DNA of 31,260 nucleotides. Origin: JANNWF01 sp052390415 (lineage in GTDB: Bacteria > Pseudomonadota > Gammaproteobacteria > Xanthomonadales > Xanthomonadaceae). Position numbers and translations under genes: made by a program. Shown piece after piece: positions 22,369-31,260 of this stretch; positions within the stretch are counted from its first letter, which is position 1; every line of letters starts with the position of its first letter. Under the pieces are notes generated by a model. The model searched no databases and was not told the DNA's origin. It saw only the letters and a list, made by a program, of their open reading frames with translations. The stretch spans positions 1 through 31,260 of the forward strand of contig JBQTGY010000057.1 of the NCBI GenBank assembly GCA_052390415.1, in the 5' to 3' direction.

Positions 22369-23118
22369 TCAGGCGCGCAAACCGCGCGTCAGGGTTGAGC
22401 CAGGACGAATCTCGCCAAACTTCTGTCCCGTGTCGATGCCCTCAAACGCGCACAACTCTTTCAGCGCGTACTCCATGACTGCCCGCGCGTGCCCAGTCAC
22501 CCGGGCCAGCATGCGATGGATCTTGGCGTCCTTTTCGTTGCGGTTCTGGCACTGCGACGAATAGGTCTCGAACGCGTTCAAGGCCAACACCAGATCGGCG
22601 ACCTGATTGGGGCATTCGCAATCAACGGCGCTGGCGATGTCCTGCAGCGCGGCGAGCTGCATGTCATCAAAACGACGCATCGGCGCGGGCTGTTCCAGGC
22701 GCAGCAGCGACGCGGGCACCGCTGGCGTCACTTCCGCACGCGGCGCGGTGGTGAGGTGCTTGACGATCAAGCCAATCATGCTCGAACGCAAGGCGCGGGC
22801 GCTGACTGGTGCACGCATGAGCTGCCGATTCGGACGCCGCAGACGCTCCACCACGTCCCACTTGGCAAAGGCGTACACGATCAAGGTCAGCTCCGGCTTC
22901 AGCGCATCCTCAAGCTCGGCGACTGCCTCGTCTGGCGAATCACCCAGCAAGGCCAGGTCAGCCACCAGCGCATCGATCTTGACCAAGCCCGCAGCAGCAA
23001 GCAATTCATCGCGCTGATCGGTGGCAATTTCGATGGCCAGATTTTTCTGATCGGCATCTTCGGCGCTGGCGCGAAGGTATTGGGGCAACGTGGCGTGGAA
23101 GATCGCGAGCTTGACCAT
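22369..23118 (-). CDS. Receiver-like (degenerate) signalling protein next to EAL gene
   Basis: The 249-residue cytoplasmic protein has an N-terminal alpha/beta part (about 1-125) that alternates strands and helices like a response-regulator receiver (KLAIFHA, AIEIATD, DALVADLALLGDSPDEAV, LTLIVYAF, RLMRAPVSARAL). The conserved phospho-Asp context is not obvious, so it may be a pseudo-receiver. The C-terminal part (about 165-240) is helical with CPNQVADLVLALNAFETYSSQCQNRNEKDA. It follows the EAL gene by 105 nt on the same strand and probably partners it. ATG 23118 is chosen because the first strand starts there. Family uncertain. Confidence 0.65.
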   Translation of the reverse strand: MVKLAIFHATLPQYLRASAEDADQKNLAIEIATDQRDELLAAAGLVKIDALVADLALLGDSPDEAVAELEDALKPELTLIVYAFAKWDVVERLRRPNRQLMRAPVSARALRSSMIGLIVKHLTTAPRAEVTPAVPASLLRLEQPAPMRRFDDMQLAALQDIASAVDCECPNQVADLVLALNAFETYSSQCQNRNEKDAKIHRMLARVTGHARAVMEYALKELCAFEGIDTGQKFGEIRPGSTLTRGLRA

Positions 23119-23223
23119 GGGGATTCTTTCGAGGGTGCGGAGGGCGCGTGAGAATGGCCGCAAGCTCGTGCAGCGCCAGTGATCGGCGCGTGCAGAAAAG
23201 ATCAAGCAACCGCACGCCTCGTG

Positions 23224-24030
23224 TCAGTCGCCGAACACCGATTCGGCAATCGTCGGCAAGGCTTCGAACGCTGGCCGGGCGAATAGAAAACCCTGAAATA
23301 GCTCGATCCCGAAGGACTGCAACACGGCGAGTTCGGCGCGGGTTTCAACGCCTTCTGCGATCACCGTGGTGGACAGCTCGTTGCAGACTTGCAGGATGCC
23401 GCGAATGATCGCCTGCCGCACGCGGTCGCTGTCGATGTCGCGAATCAACGCCATGTCAAGCTTGAGCAGATCGGTGCGAATCTCGGCCAGCAGATTCAAG
23501 CCCGCATAGCCCGCGCCGAAATCATCGATGGCAGTCTTGAAGCCGCGTTGCCGGTAGTGCTCGACGATACTGCGCAGATGCGCGAGGTCATCAACACGCT
23601 CGCCTTCGGTGATCTCGAACATGATCCGATCAATGGGAAATCCGTAGGTCTCGGCGGCATCCAGGGTGGTGCGGATACACAGCTCCGGGCGATACACGGC
23701 GTTCGGCATGAAATTGATGCTGAGCATCGCGCGCATGTCCAACTCCGCCGCCAATTTCACCGCCTTGACGCGACAGGACTGGTCGAAGCGATACCGATTG
23801 CCATCGTTGACATGGGTAAACACATCCGCCGCCGGTTCGTCCCGCATCCCTCGCACCAGCGCCTCGTAAGCAAAGACCTCGCGCGTGCGGATGTTGACGA
23901 TGGGCTGAAAGGCCATGCTGAAGTCGAAATCCAGGCCTGCGCCACCCGCGCAATCTCGGCACCCCAGCGCGCGATAGTTCTGCTGCACTTTCACTCGACA
24001 CTCCCCGAAGAACAGCTCGTCGCGCTCCAT
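23224..24030 (-). CDS. EAL-domain cyclic-di-GMP phosphodiesterase (stand-alone)
   Basis: The 268-residue protein is a single EAL domain with a short N-terminal segment holding CRDC (Cys24/27). All catalytic residues seem present: Glu56 of the EALVRG motif, Asn106 (SINFMPN), Glu139 (FEITEGE), Asp169-Asp170 with loop 6 (DDFGAGYAG), Lys190 (LLKLD), Glu226/Glu229 (IAEGVE) and Gln246 (FQGFLFARP). It should linearise cyclic-di-GMP to pGpG. AAAGG 5 nt before ATG 24030 supports the start. It is cotranscribed with the receiver-like gene and faces a diguanylate cyclase 1 kb away. Confidence 0.92.
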   Translation of the reverse strand: MERDELFFGECRVKVQQNYRALGCRDCAGGAGLDFDFSMAFQPIVNIRTREVFAYEALVRGMRDEPAADVFTHVNDGNRYRFDQSCRVKAVKLAAELDMRAMLSINFMPNAVYRPELCIRTTLDAAETYGFPIDRIMFEITEGERVDDLAHLRSIVEHYRQRGFKTAIDDFGAGYAGLNLLAEIRTDLLKLDMALIRDIDSDRVRQAIIRGILQVCNELSTTVIAEGVETRAELAVLQSFGIELFQGFLFARPAFEALPTIAESVFGD

Positions 24031-24398
24031 TCTGCCTTTCGTCGACGGGGATTTACGTCAATGCGAGGAGAACAGCGGCGGGCCCGGAGCTGGCGCCCGC
24101 TTCGCGCTCGTTCGTCACCAGCGGTGGCGTGACCATCGAATTGGACACCGACAGCCCCTGCACGCGTCACGATCATGTAGTGACAAAGTACAAGAACAAG
24201 TCGTCGTTGGTTGGACCGAGGCCCCGGCAATGCGGGTGGCCTCGGGTGATGGACTGCGATCAACTCGAATCGCTTCGGCCATCCTTTGGCGGCTGCCACC
24301 AACGGATGGCTTTTGCTCAGCCGAGTGTCGGACGGGGCTTGAACCACCGATCAGGAACATCAACCAAGCGACCGCTCCAATCGTACTGGCGGCTCGCT
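24031..24398. other. Intergenic stretch without a recognisable gene
   Basis: Between the EAL gene and the Lcl lipoprotein I see only short frames without motifs or ribosome binding sites. No RNA gene, clear repeat or strong terminator was found. It may contain the EAL promoter (reverse strand) but no good -35/-10 pair stands out. Confidence 0.5.
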
Positions 24399-24980
24399 CT
24401 ACGACCGCTTCGCCACACACATCGCCCGTGCGAAGGTGCTGTCGATGGTAGCTGCCGCCTGACTGCCATTGACCAAATCCACGTACCAAGCCTCGGAGGA
24501 ACCATTGCCCTCGCTGGTCCACAAGAACAGAGAGGACGGCGAGATCATTGGGGTAACCAGCTTCACCGTATACATTTTTTCATGCACGATAATCGTCTGC
24601 GAATGCGTGCCGCTTTCGTCATACAAGCTCCGCAGCGCGGTTATGCTTGGCAAGGACCAACCAGGTCCGAGGGCAGCACAGTGATTTTGGGCGTCATTCC
24701 AATTGACGTCAGCGCCGTTGTCATGCGCTGCCCAAACAAGCTCATGCTCGGCGTCGCGGATGCCCTCGGGAACGCGCTCAAAACGTGTTGAGGACGTGCT
24801 TCCTGCATGCGTCAACTCGGCAGCACCGGCCCCGCCAGGGATGGCGATTCCATCCATAGGCAGACTGTCGGCTTCTTCCGTATCACCGGACCCAGCCGCA
24901 AGCGTGGACGCAGCATTTGGCTTGTCCACCTTCGAAGCAGCGCAGGCGGCAAGCAAGCAAGCCATCAGCAGCAGAAGCAC
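24399..24980 (-). CDS. Lipoprotein with Lcl (DUF1566) C-terminal domain
   Basis: The product (193 aa from GTG 24980) has a hydrophobic segment ending in the lipobox LLAAC, a polar linker, and a C-terminal Lcl/DUF1566 domain. The latter shows VNWNDAQNHCAALGPGWSLPS, LRSLYD, FLWTSE, AWYVDLVNG and the final RAMCV, with two conserved cysteines. DUF1566 domains occur in surface proteins of unknown function. The start is uncertain: GTG 24980 or ATG 24965 give a signal peptide without the usual basic residues, and the frame is open far upstream. The ATG overlaps the stop of a broken upstream gene (TGATG), so the 5' end may be a recombination product. Confidence 0.65.
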   Translation of the reverse strand: MLLLLMACLLAACAASKVDKPNAASTLAAGSGDTEEADSLPMDGIAIPGGAGAAELTHAGSTSSTRFERVPEGIRDAEHELVWAAHDNGADVNWNDAQNHCAALGPGWSLPSITALRSLYDESGTHSQTIIVHEKMYTVKLVTPMISPSSLFLWTSEGNGSSEAWYVDLVNGSQAAATIDSTFARAMCVAKRS

Positions 24981-25165
24981 AACAGGCGGTAACCCCGCAG
25001 CGATGTGACGAAAACCGTACTCGGCGGTAGCGAGTTGGTTTCCTGCCCACCTGAGTAGAAGCCGAGAACGACACCGTTGGCATCGACCCGTACCGGGGAC
25101 GCCGCGAGAACTCCTCTCGCTCACAGCAGCAAAGCAGCCGCCGCGACGGCACAAAGAACGCGCAT
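24965..25165 (-). pseudogene. Broken gene for a secreted protein (in-frame TGA in the signal peptide)
   Basis: ATG 25165 has a near-perfect Shine-Dalgarno (AAGGAGGAT) and begins MRVLCAVAAAALLL, then TGA (25123-25121). The same frame continues ARGVLAASPVRVDANGVV and further with strand-like VFVTSLRGYRLL until a TGA at 24967-24965. If codon 15 were a sense codon this would be a normal signal peptide with cleavage after VLA and the start of a mature beta-rich protein. I infer a nonsense mutation plus loss of the 3' part, where the frame runs into the lipoprotein start. The good ribosome binding site may still serve a 14-residue peptide. Confidence 0.5.
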
Positions 25166-25207
25166 AAATCCTCCTTGAGGGATGTTGAAATGGTATCGGT
25201 CGAATAT

Positions 25208-25280
25208 CGCGTAGGGCGGATCTTGACCCGCCGCTCAAACATGGCCGCAAGGCTTGGCGGGTCAAGACCCGCCCTACGCG
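25208..25280. repeat. Long inverted repeat (REP-like) downstream of icd
   Basis: Two 25-nt arms (25208-25232 and 25256-25280) pair at 24 of 25 positions around a 23-nt loop; the core reads GTAGGGCGG.TCTTGACCCGCC. This type of sequence recurs widely in intergenic DNA of Lysobacterales. It lies 6 nt after the icd stop and could terminate or stabilise the icd transcript. No transposase is attached. Confidence 0.8.
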
Positions 25281-25286
25281 AGCCGA

Positions 25287-27539
<2,253 letters not shown>

Positions 27540-27633
27540 GGGCGCGTCTCCTGGCAGGTGCGGCAATTGTCACTGCTTGCGAGGAATTTTCGTAGCGCGG
27601 CGTGAAGAGGCGAGTTCCCGGCCCGAAAAGCCG

Positions 27634-27674
27634 CCGAGCAAGTTCGCGCGCTGCACGCGCGCGAACTTGCTCGG
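27634..27674. repeat. Perfect 17-bp-arm hairpin downstream of the DUF2058 gene
   Basis: Arms 27634-27650 and 27658-27674 pair perfectly (CCGAGCAAGTTCGCGCG and its complement) around a 7-nt loop. It lies just past the DUF2058 stop, which is transcribed leftward, and upstream of icd. It may act as a terminator or mRNA-stabilising stem; there is no T run. It resembles the palindromic repeats of this bacterial order. Confidence 0.75.
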
Positions 27675-27688
27675 CTGCTCGTCCTGCG

Positions 27689-28237
27689 CTACCAGATCAA
27701 ATCATCCGGTACCTTGAACTGACTGTAGAACTCATCGTCCGCATCTGAAGCGGTGGACCTTCGGCTGTGGTCGACGACGATCATTGTCGGGTCACGGGCT
27801 TCGATTTTTTCCACCGTGGCGCGCGGAATGATGGCGTAGCCAGCGTCGAAGCGGGCAATGGCGAGAATGCCTTTGGACAACTGACGCCGCACCGGCTCGG
27901 TGACGCGCAGACTGCGAATCGCGCCGTCACATTGGAAACGATAGTCGATCTCGCCTTCGATCGGCAGTTTGGTCTGCTCGACGATCTGCCTGACTTGCGC
28001 GCGCTGTTCCAGCAAACGCGCTTGCGCATTGCGTTCCGCCGCCAGCGCGCGATCACGTTCGACCTGTTGCTGACGAAGGCGATCCGCGCTCACGCGCTCA
28101 ACATCCGCCTGCTCGCTGTTGGCTGGCGATCCGGCCTTGGAATGTCGCTGCTTGGCCTGCTCACGAGCGATCTGATCGATCTTGGACTTTTTCGCCAAGC
28201 CCGCCTTGAGCAATTGTTCTTGCAAAGGATTGCGCAT
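27689..28237 (-). CDS. DUF2058 family protein
   Basis: The 182-residue soluble protein begins with LQEQLLKAGLAKKSKIDQIAREQAKQ, the DUF2058 signature, continues with a long charged coiled coil (about 30-85) and ends in a small folded domain (IEGEIDYRFQCDGAIRSLRVTEPVRRQLSKGILAIARF.AGYAIIPR). Homologues include E. coli YaiL; some are reported as nucleoprotein-associated, but the biochemical role is unclear. It is transcribed in the same direction as icd, with a hairpin between. Start ATG 28237 gives the normal family N-terminus, although no strong Shine-Dalgarno is seen. Confidence 0.85.
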   Translation of the reverse strand: MRNPLQEQLLKAGLAKKSKIDQIAREQAKQRHSKAGSPANSEQADVERVSADRLRQQQVERDRALAAERNAQARLLEQRAQVRQIVEQTKLPIEGEIDYRFQCDGAIRSLRVTEPVRRQLSKGILAIARFDAGYAIIPRATVEKIEARDPTMIVVDHSRRSTASDADDEFYSQFKVPDDLIW

Positions 28238-28332
28238 TTCTGTGATTGAAGAATGTCAGATGTTGAACAGTTTGATGGTCGTCGCGGTCGCCACGACGCG
28301 GCAACCACCGACGCCCAGTCATCGCGTGGCCA

Positions 28333-29496
28333 TCAATGGGTATTCACTGGCACGGGTGCCTTGGGGTAGGTAATCAGAATGACCAGGTCCTCGTCACCCG
28401 TTTGTAGCAGCCCGTGCGTGCTGCCACTACGAGTCAGCAGCACATCTCCGGCCACCACCTCGTGGATCTCGCCATCGAGTATGTAGCTGCCCTGCCCGGC
28501 CAACACATAGTAGATCTCGTCATGCGTGTGCTGATGCAGGCCGATGCCAGCGCCCGCATGCAAGGCGCGTTTGCGGAAATGGAAAGACAAGTCCGGCGCA
28601 TCGGCAAAGTACGGATAGGCGGTGGTTTCGCCGTTGCCGCCGTGTGGTCCCGGCTGAGTGCGAGCGAGCGTTTCGCCATGGATCACCGCCGACGGATGTT
28701 TTTGCGTTGCCAGATCGGCGCCGGCACTGGGCAATGCGCCGCAATCGGTGTCGCGTACGACATCGGCAACAAGGCTCGGATCCAGCCGTTTCCACTCATC
28801 GACGACGAAGCAAGCCACCGCCGTCGCGCCGTGCCATTGCAGATGCGTATTGTCTTGCAGTTGCTGCGATGGCACGTGCATGTAATAGCGCTTGGACGCT
28901 TCATCGCCGAGCGCACGCAGCCAGTCCATGCTGCGTTTGTTGAGGTCAATCAGGCCCACGTTTTCGCGTTGAGCCAATCCGCGCACCGCATCGGCATACA
29001 CGCCGTGGGTGTCGAGTAACTGATCCTGCGTCTGACCAGGATCAAATATGCGCCGCGCCAACGGGGTGAGCAGGATCGGGATGGCGCCGCGCTCGCGCGC
29101 GGCGTTGACGTAACGCATCAGCAATTGCGGGAATTCAGTCGTGGGCTCGGTATAGCGCGTCGGGTCTTCGAGCTTTTCGTCGTTGTGACCGAACTGGATC
29201 AACAGCACGTCGCCCTTGCGCATTTCCTCGCTGACGGCAGTCAACGCCCCTTGATCGATGAAGCTGCGCGAACTGCGTCCACTCAAGGCGCGATTGCGCA
29301 CCTCACGATGGGTGCCGAAGAAGCTTCCGAGCGCCATGCCCCAACCCGCGCGCGGCGCACGATCCAGCGGATAGTCGCTGGCCGTTGAGTCACCGGCGAT
29401 GAAGATGCGTGGAACGTGCTCGGAGGCGACAGCGAGCCGCACCACAAGAATCGCGGTAATACCCGCCAGCAGCAAAGTGGAAAGCATTGATCTCAT
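28333..29496 (-). CDS. Exported SGNH/GDSL acetylesterase fused to a C-terminal cupin
   Basis: The 387-residue protein starts with a signal peptide or anchor (MRSMLSTLLLAGITAILVVR) followed by a rhamnogalacturonan-acetylesterase-like SGNH hydrolase (about 28-245): IAGDSTASD (Ser37), ALSGRSS (Gly73), GHNDE (Asn105) and DNTHLQ (Asp215, His218). After a linker, residues 295-380 are a cupin with HxH-x3-E (His321, His323, Glu327) and His361, a complete metal-binding set. It probably deacetylates a carbohydrate outside the cytoplasm. The cupin may be a second catalytic or sugar-binding module. ATG 29496 is chosen for the signal peptide; an in-frame start lies 33 codons upstream. It is divergent from the pirin gene. 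Confidence 0.85.
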   Translation of the reverse strand: MRSMLSTLLLAGITAILVVRLAVASEHVPRIFIAGDSTASDYPLDRAPRAGWGMALGSFFGTHREVRNRALSGRSSRSFIDQGALTAVSEEMRKGDVLLIQFGHNDEKLEDPTRYTEPTTEFPQLLMRYVNAARERGAIPILLTPLARRIFDPGQTQDQLLDTHGVYADAVRGLAQRENVGLIDLNKRSMDWLRALGDEASKRYYMHVPSQQLQDNTHLQWHGATAVACFVVDEWKRLDPSLVADVVRDTDCGALPSAGADLATQKHPSAVIHGETLARTQPGPHGGNGETTAYPYFADAPDLSFHFRKRALHAGAGIGLHQHTHDEIYYVLAGQGSYILDGEIHEVVAGDVLLTRSGSTHGLLQTGDEDLVILITYPKAPVPVNTH

Positions 29497-29674
29497 GGCG
29501 GAGCCCGTTCCGATTGCCTGTGTCAGTCGTGCGTGATCCGCCCTTGTCGCCCGTGATCGTTCCATGGGCAGGACACTGAAGCGTGTTTGCGCCATCTAGT
29601 GTTGTCAGCGTCTCGGCCACACCATAGTCGCTGGTCCCGGAGCGCTCAAGCGCCGGCACGAATCGGAGTCCATC

Positions 29675-30541
29675 ATGAAATCAGTCCTTGGTGTCTACAG
29701 CGCCCCACGCGGTCATTGGGTGGGCGACGGCTTTCCCGTGCGCACCCTGTTTTCGTATGACAGCCATGCCCGCCAACTCAGCCCGTTTCTGATGCTCGAT
29801 TACGCCGGTCCGGCGCAATTCGAAGCGGGCGGCAAGCGGCGTGGTGTCGGCGAACATCCGCATCGTGGCTTCGAGACCGTCACCATCATTTATCAAGGCG
29901 AAGTCGATCATCGCGATTCTGGCGGTGGTGGCGGCCACATCGGTCCGGGCGACGTGCAATGGATGACGGCCGGTGCCGGCGTGGTCCATGACGAATTCCA
30001 TTCGGACGCGTTCACGCAGCGCGGTGGCACCCTGGAAATGGTGCAGCTATGGGTGAATCTGCCGGCCAAACACAAGATGACCAAGCCGGCGTATCAGACC
30101 TTGCTGGACGCCACTATTCCGTCGCTGGAATTGCCTGATGCAGCCGGTCGCGTGCGGGTGATTGCCGGCGAATTCGCCGGTCAACGCGGTCCGACCTACA
30201 CGCACACGCCGATGAACGTATGGGACATCCGCCTGCAGCGCTCCCGCAGTGCCACGCTGCATGTGCCGGATGGCCACACCCTGGCCGTGGTAGTGCTGCG
30301 CGGCACGGTGCAGGTCAACGGCAACACTTTGGCGCGTGAAGCGCAGATGGTGCTGCTGGATCGTGCCGGTTCGGAACTGCGGATCGAGGCGAACACCGAT
30401 GCCACCGTGCTGCTGTTGAGTGGCGAACCGATCGACGAACCGGTGGTGGGCTATGGTCCGTTCGTGATGAACACGCAAGCTGAAATCAGGCAGGCCATGA
30501 ATGATTTCAACAGCGGCAAGTTTGGACAATTGGCCAACTGA
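29675..30541 (+). CDS. Pirin family protein
   Basis: This 288-residue bicupin has the pirin N-terminal sequence MKSVLGVYSAPRGHWVGDGFPVRTLFSY, the metal motif GEHPHRGFETVT (His61, His63), GPGDVQWMTAGAGVVHDE (His105, Glu107), and a C-terminal pirin domain with EPVVGYGPFVMNTQAEI. Pirins bind iron and some act as quercetin 2,3-dioxygenases; others act as redox-sensing regulators. GGAG 7 nt before ATG supports the start. It is followed 54 nt downstream by an FMN reductase on the same strand, likely cotranscribed, which suggests oxidative or aromatic-compound stress. Confidence 0.92.
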   Translation: MKSVLGVYSAPRGHWVGDGFPVRTLFSYDSHARQLSPFLMLDYAGPAQFEAGGKRRGVGEHPHRGFETVTIIYQGEVDHRDSGGGGGHIGPGDVQWMTAGAGVVHDEFHSDAFTQRGGTLEMVQLWVNLPAKHKMTKPAYQTLLDATIPSLELPDAAGRVRVIAGEFAGQRGPTYTHTPMNVWDIRLQRSRSATLHVPDGHTLAVVVLRGTVQVNGNTLAREAQMVLLDRAGSELRIEANTDATVLLLSGEPIDEPVVGYGPFVMNTQAEIRQAMNDFNSGKFGQLAN

Positions 30542-30595
30542 TTCTTTGATCCAAGTACGCGCTTCCTCCTATCCATCAACACAAGGATTCCACCC

Positions 30596-31147
30596 ATGAC
30601 TCGCATTCTCGGCATCTCTGGCAGCTTGCGCGCCGGCTCCTTCAACACGGCCTTGCTCAAGGCCGCGGCGCCGTTGCTTGCCGAGGGTGATGAACTCAGC
30701 ATCGCTACGCTGCACGGCATTCCGCTATATGACGGCGATCTGGAAGCCGCCAACGGATTGCCCGCCGCCGTCGTCGCGCTGAAGCAGCGCATCAGCGAGA
30801 GCGACGGCGTGCTGCTGGCGAGCCCCGAATACAACAACGGCATCTCCGGCGTTTTCAAGAACGCCATCGACTGGCTGTCACGACCCGCAGGCGACATTCC
30901 GCAAGTCTTCGGCAACCGCGCCTTCGCCGTGATCGGCGCCAGCCCCAGCGGCTTCGGCACCATCCTGGCGCAGAACGACTGGCTGCCCATCCTGCGCATG
31001 CTCGGCGTGCGCCCCTGGACCGGAGGGCGATTGCTGGTCTCAAGGGCACATCAGGTGTTCGACCCGGCCGGTGCCATCAAGGACGATGCTGTTCGCGAGC
31101 AGGTGGGGAAGTTTGTTAATGGGTTTGCGAGGTATGCGGAGGCGTGA
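30596..31147 (+). CDS. NADPH-dependent FMN reductase (flavodoxin-fold)
   Basis: The 183-residue protein begins MTRILGISGSLRAGSFNTALL (flavin phosphate loop) and has the family signature ASPEYNNGISGVFKNAIDWLSRP (about 78-100), followed by FAVIGASPSGFGT. These flavin reductases (ChrR/YieF-like group) reduce FMN, quinones or chromate with NAD(P)H. AAGGA 8 nt upstream sets ATG 30596. It follows the pirin gene with a 54-nt gap. The substrate cannot be deduced from sequence. Confidence 0.92.
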   Translation: MTRILGISGSLRAGSFNTALLKAAAPLLAEGDELSIATLHGIPLYDGDLEAANGLPAAVVALKQRISESDGVLLASPEYNNGISGVFKNAIDWLSRPAGDIPQVFGNRAFAVIGASPSGFGTILAQNDWLPILRMLGVRPWTGGRLLVSRAHQVFDPAGAIKDDAVREQVGKFVNGFARYAEA

Positions 31148-31260
31148 TTGGTTGGTTCCTTCTGCTGGCGCAGAGTCGTGGTTTGTACACAAGGGTGGCC
31201 CCACAAATCGCGGTGAGCCCAAAAAAATAACACACACTAAAATAGTCACCCCAAACAAAA
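31148..31260. other. AT-rich intergenic end of window
   Basis: The last 100 bp are noticeably richer in A/T than the rest and contain no gene. They may be a promoter region of a gene beyond the window or the edge of inserted DNA. No terminator is clear. Confidence 0.4.

Noticed and set aside
24320..24355. tRNA T-loop-like sequence (GGTTCAAGCC on the reverse strand)
   Set aside because: The flanking bases do not form a 5-bp T stem and no acceptor, anticodon or D arm can be built.
25121..25123. TGA as a selenocysteine codon
   Set aside because: It lies in a signal peptide, no family context or SECIS-like hairpin was seen, and a nonsense mutation is simpler.

Overview
The window looks like a chromosomal segment of a GC-rich gammaproteobacterium, probably of the Lysobacterales (Xanthomonadales), possibly Rhodanobacteraceae. 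The clues are attC-type cassette recombination sites, three membrane-bound diguanylate cyclases, a monomeric NADP isocitrate dehydrogenase, a DUF2058 protein and a secreted protein ending in FADGFE. The assignment is inference; no rRNA or tRNA is present to confirm it.

Region 1 (1 to about 4980) is accessory DNA that I read as the distal part of an integron gene-cassette array. Two sites (549-636 and 1332-1414) have long matching L boxes with one extrahelical base, and a third (3668-3756) has the same layout; further half or degenerate sites occur at 1894-1921, 3454-3569 and 4236-4327. Between them lie a hypothetical gene, three type II toxin-antitoxin pairs (yefM-yoeB, brnTA, vapBC), an isoprenylcysteine methyltransferase-like gene and a GFA-family gene. 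An IS1182-like transposase enters at the left edge, a frameshifted IS91-type remnant lies inside an attC site, and a 168-bp element with terminal inverted repeats closes the region. No integrase gene is visible; the orientation of the sites would place it left of base 1.

Region 2 (5016 to 14523) holds ordinary chromosomal genes: two diguanylate cyclases (7TM-GGDEF and TPR-GGDEF), a DUF47-pit phosphate uptake operon behind a clear triple Pho box, trmO, a secreted propeller-like protein, and a divergent LysR regulator/azoreductase pair around a perfect palindrome.

Region 3 (14593 to 20825) is the most interesting block: seven tightly packed same-strand genes encoding two GT4 glycosyltransferases, a two-helix membrane protein, a cysteine-rich small protein, a beta-rich lipoprotein, a MurG/GT28-like protein and a secreted protein. 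It resembles a cell-envelope glycan or glycoconjugate assembly operon that I cannot match to a named system.

Region 4 (21062 to 24030) returns to cyclic-di-GMP: a third diguanylate cyclase faces a convergent pair made of an EAL phosphodiesterase and a receiver-like protein.

Region 5 (24399 to 31260) has an Lcl-domain lipoprotein fused at its front to a broken secreted-protein gene, monomeric isocitrate dehydrogenase, DUF2058, an unusual SGNH esterase-cupin fusion, pirin and an NADPH-dependent FMN reductase. Two long inverted repeats lie at the downstream ends of icd and the DUF2058 gene.
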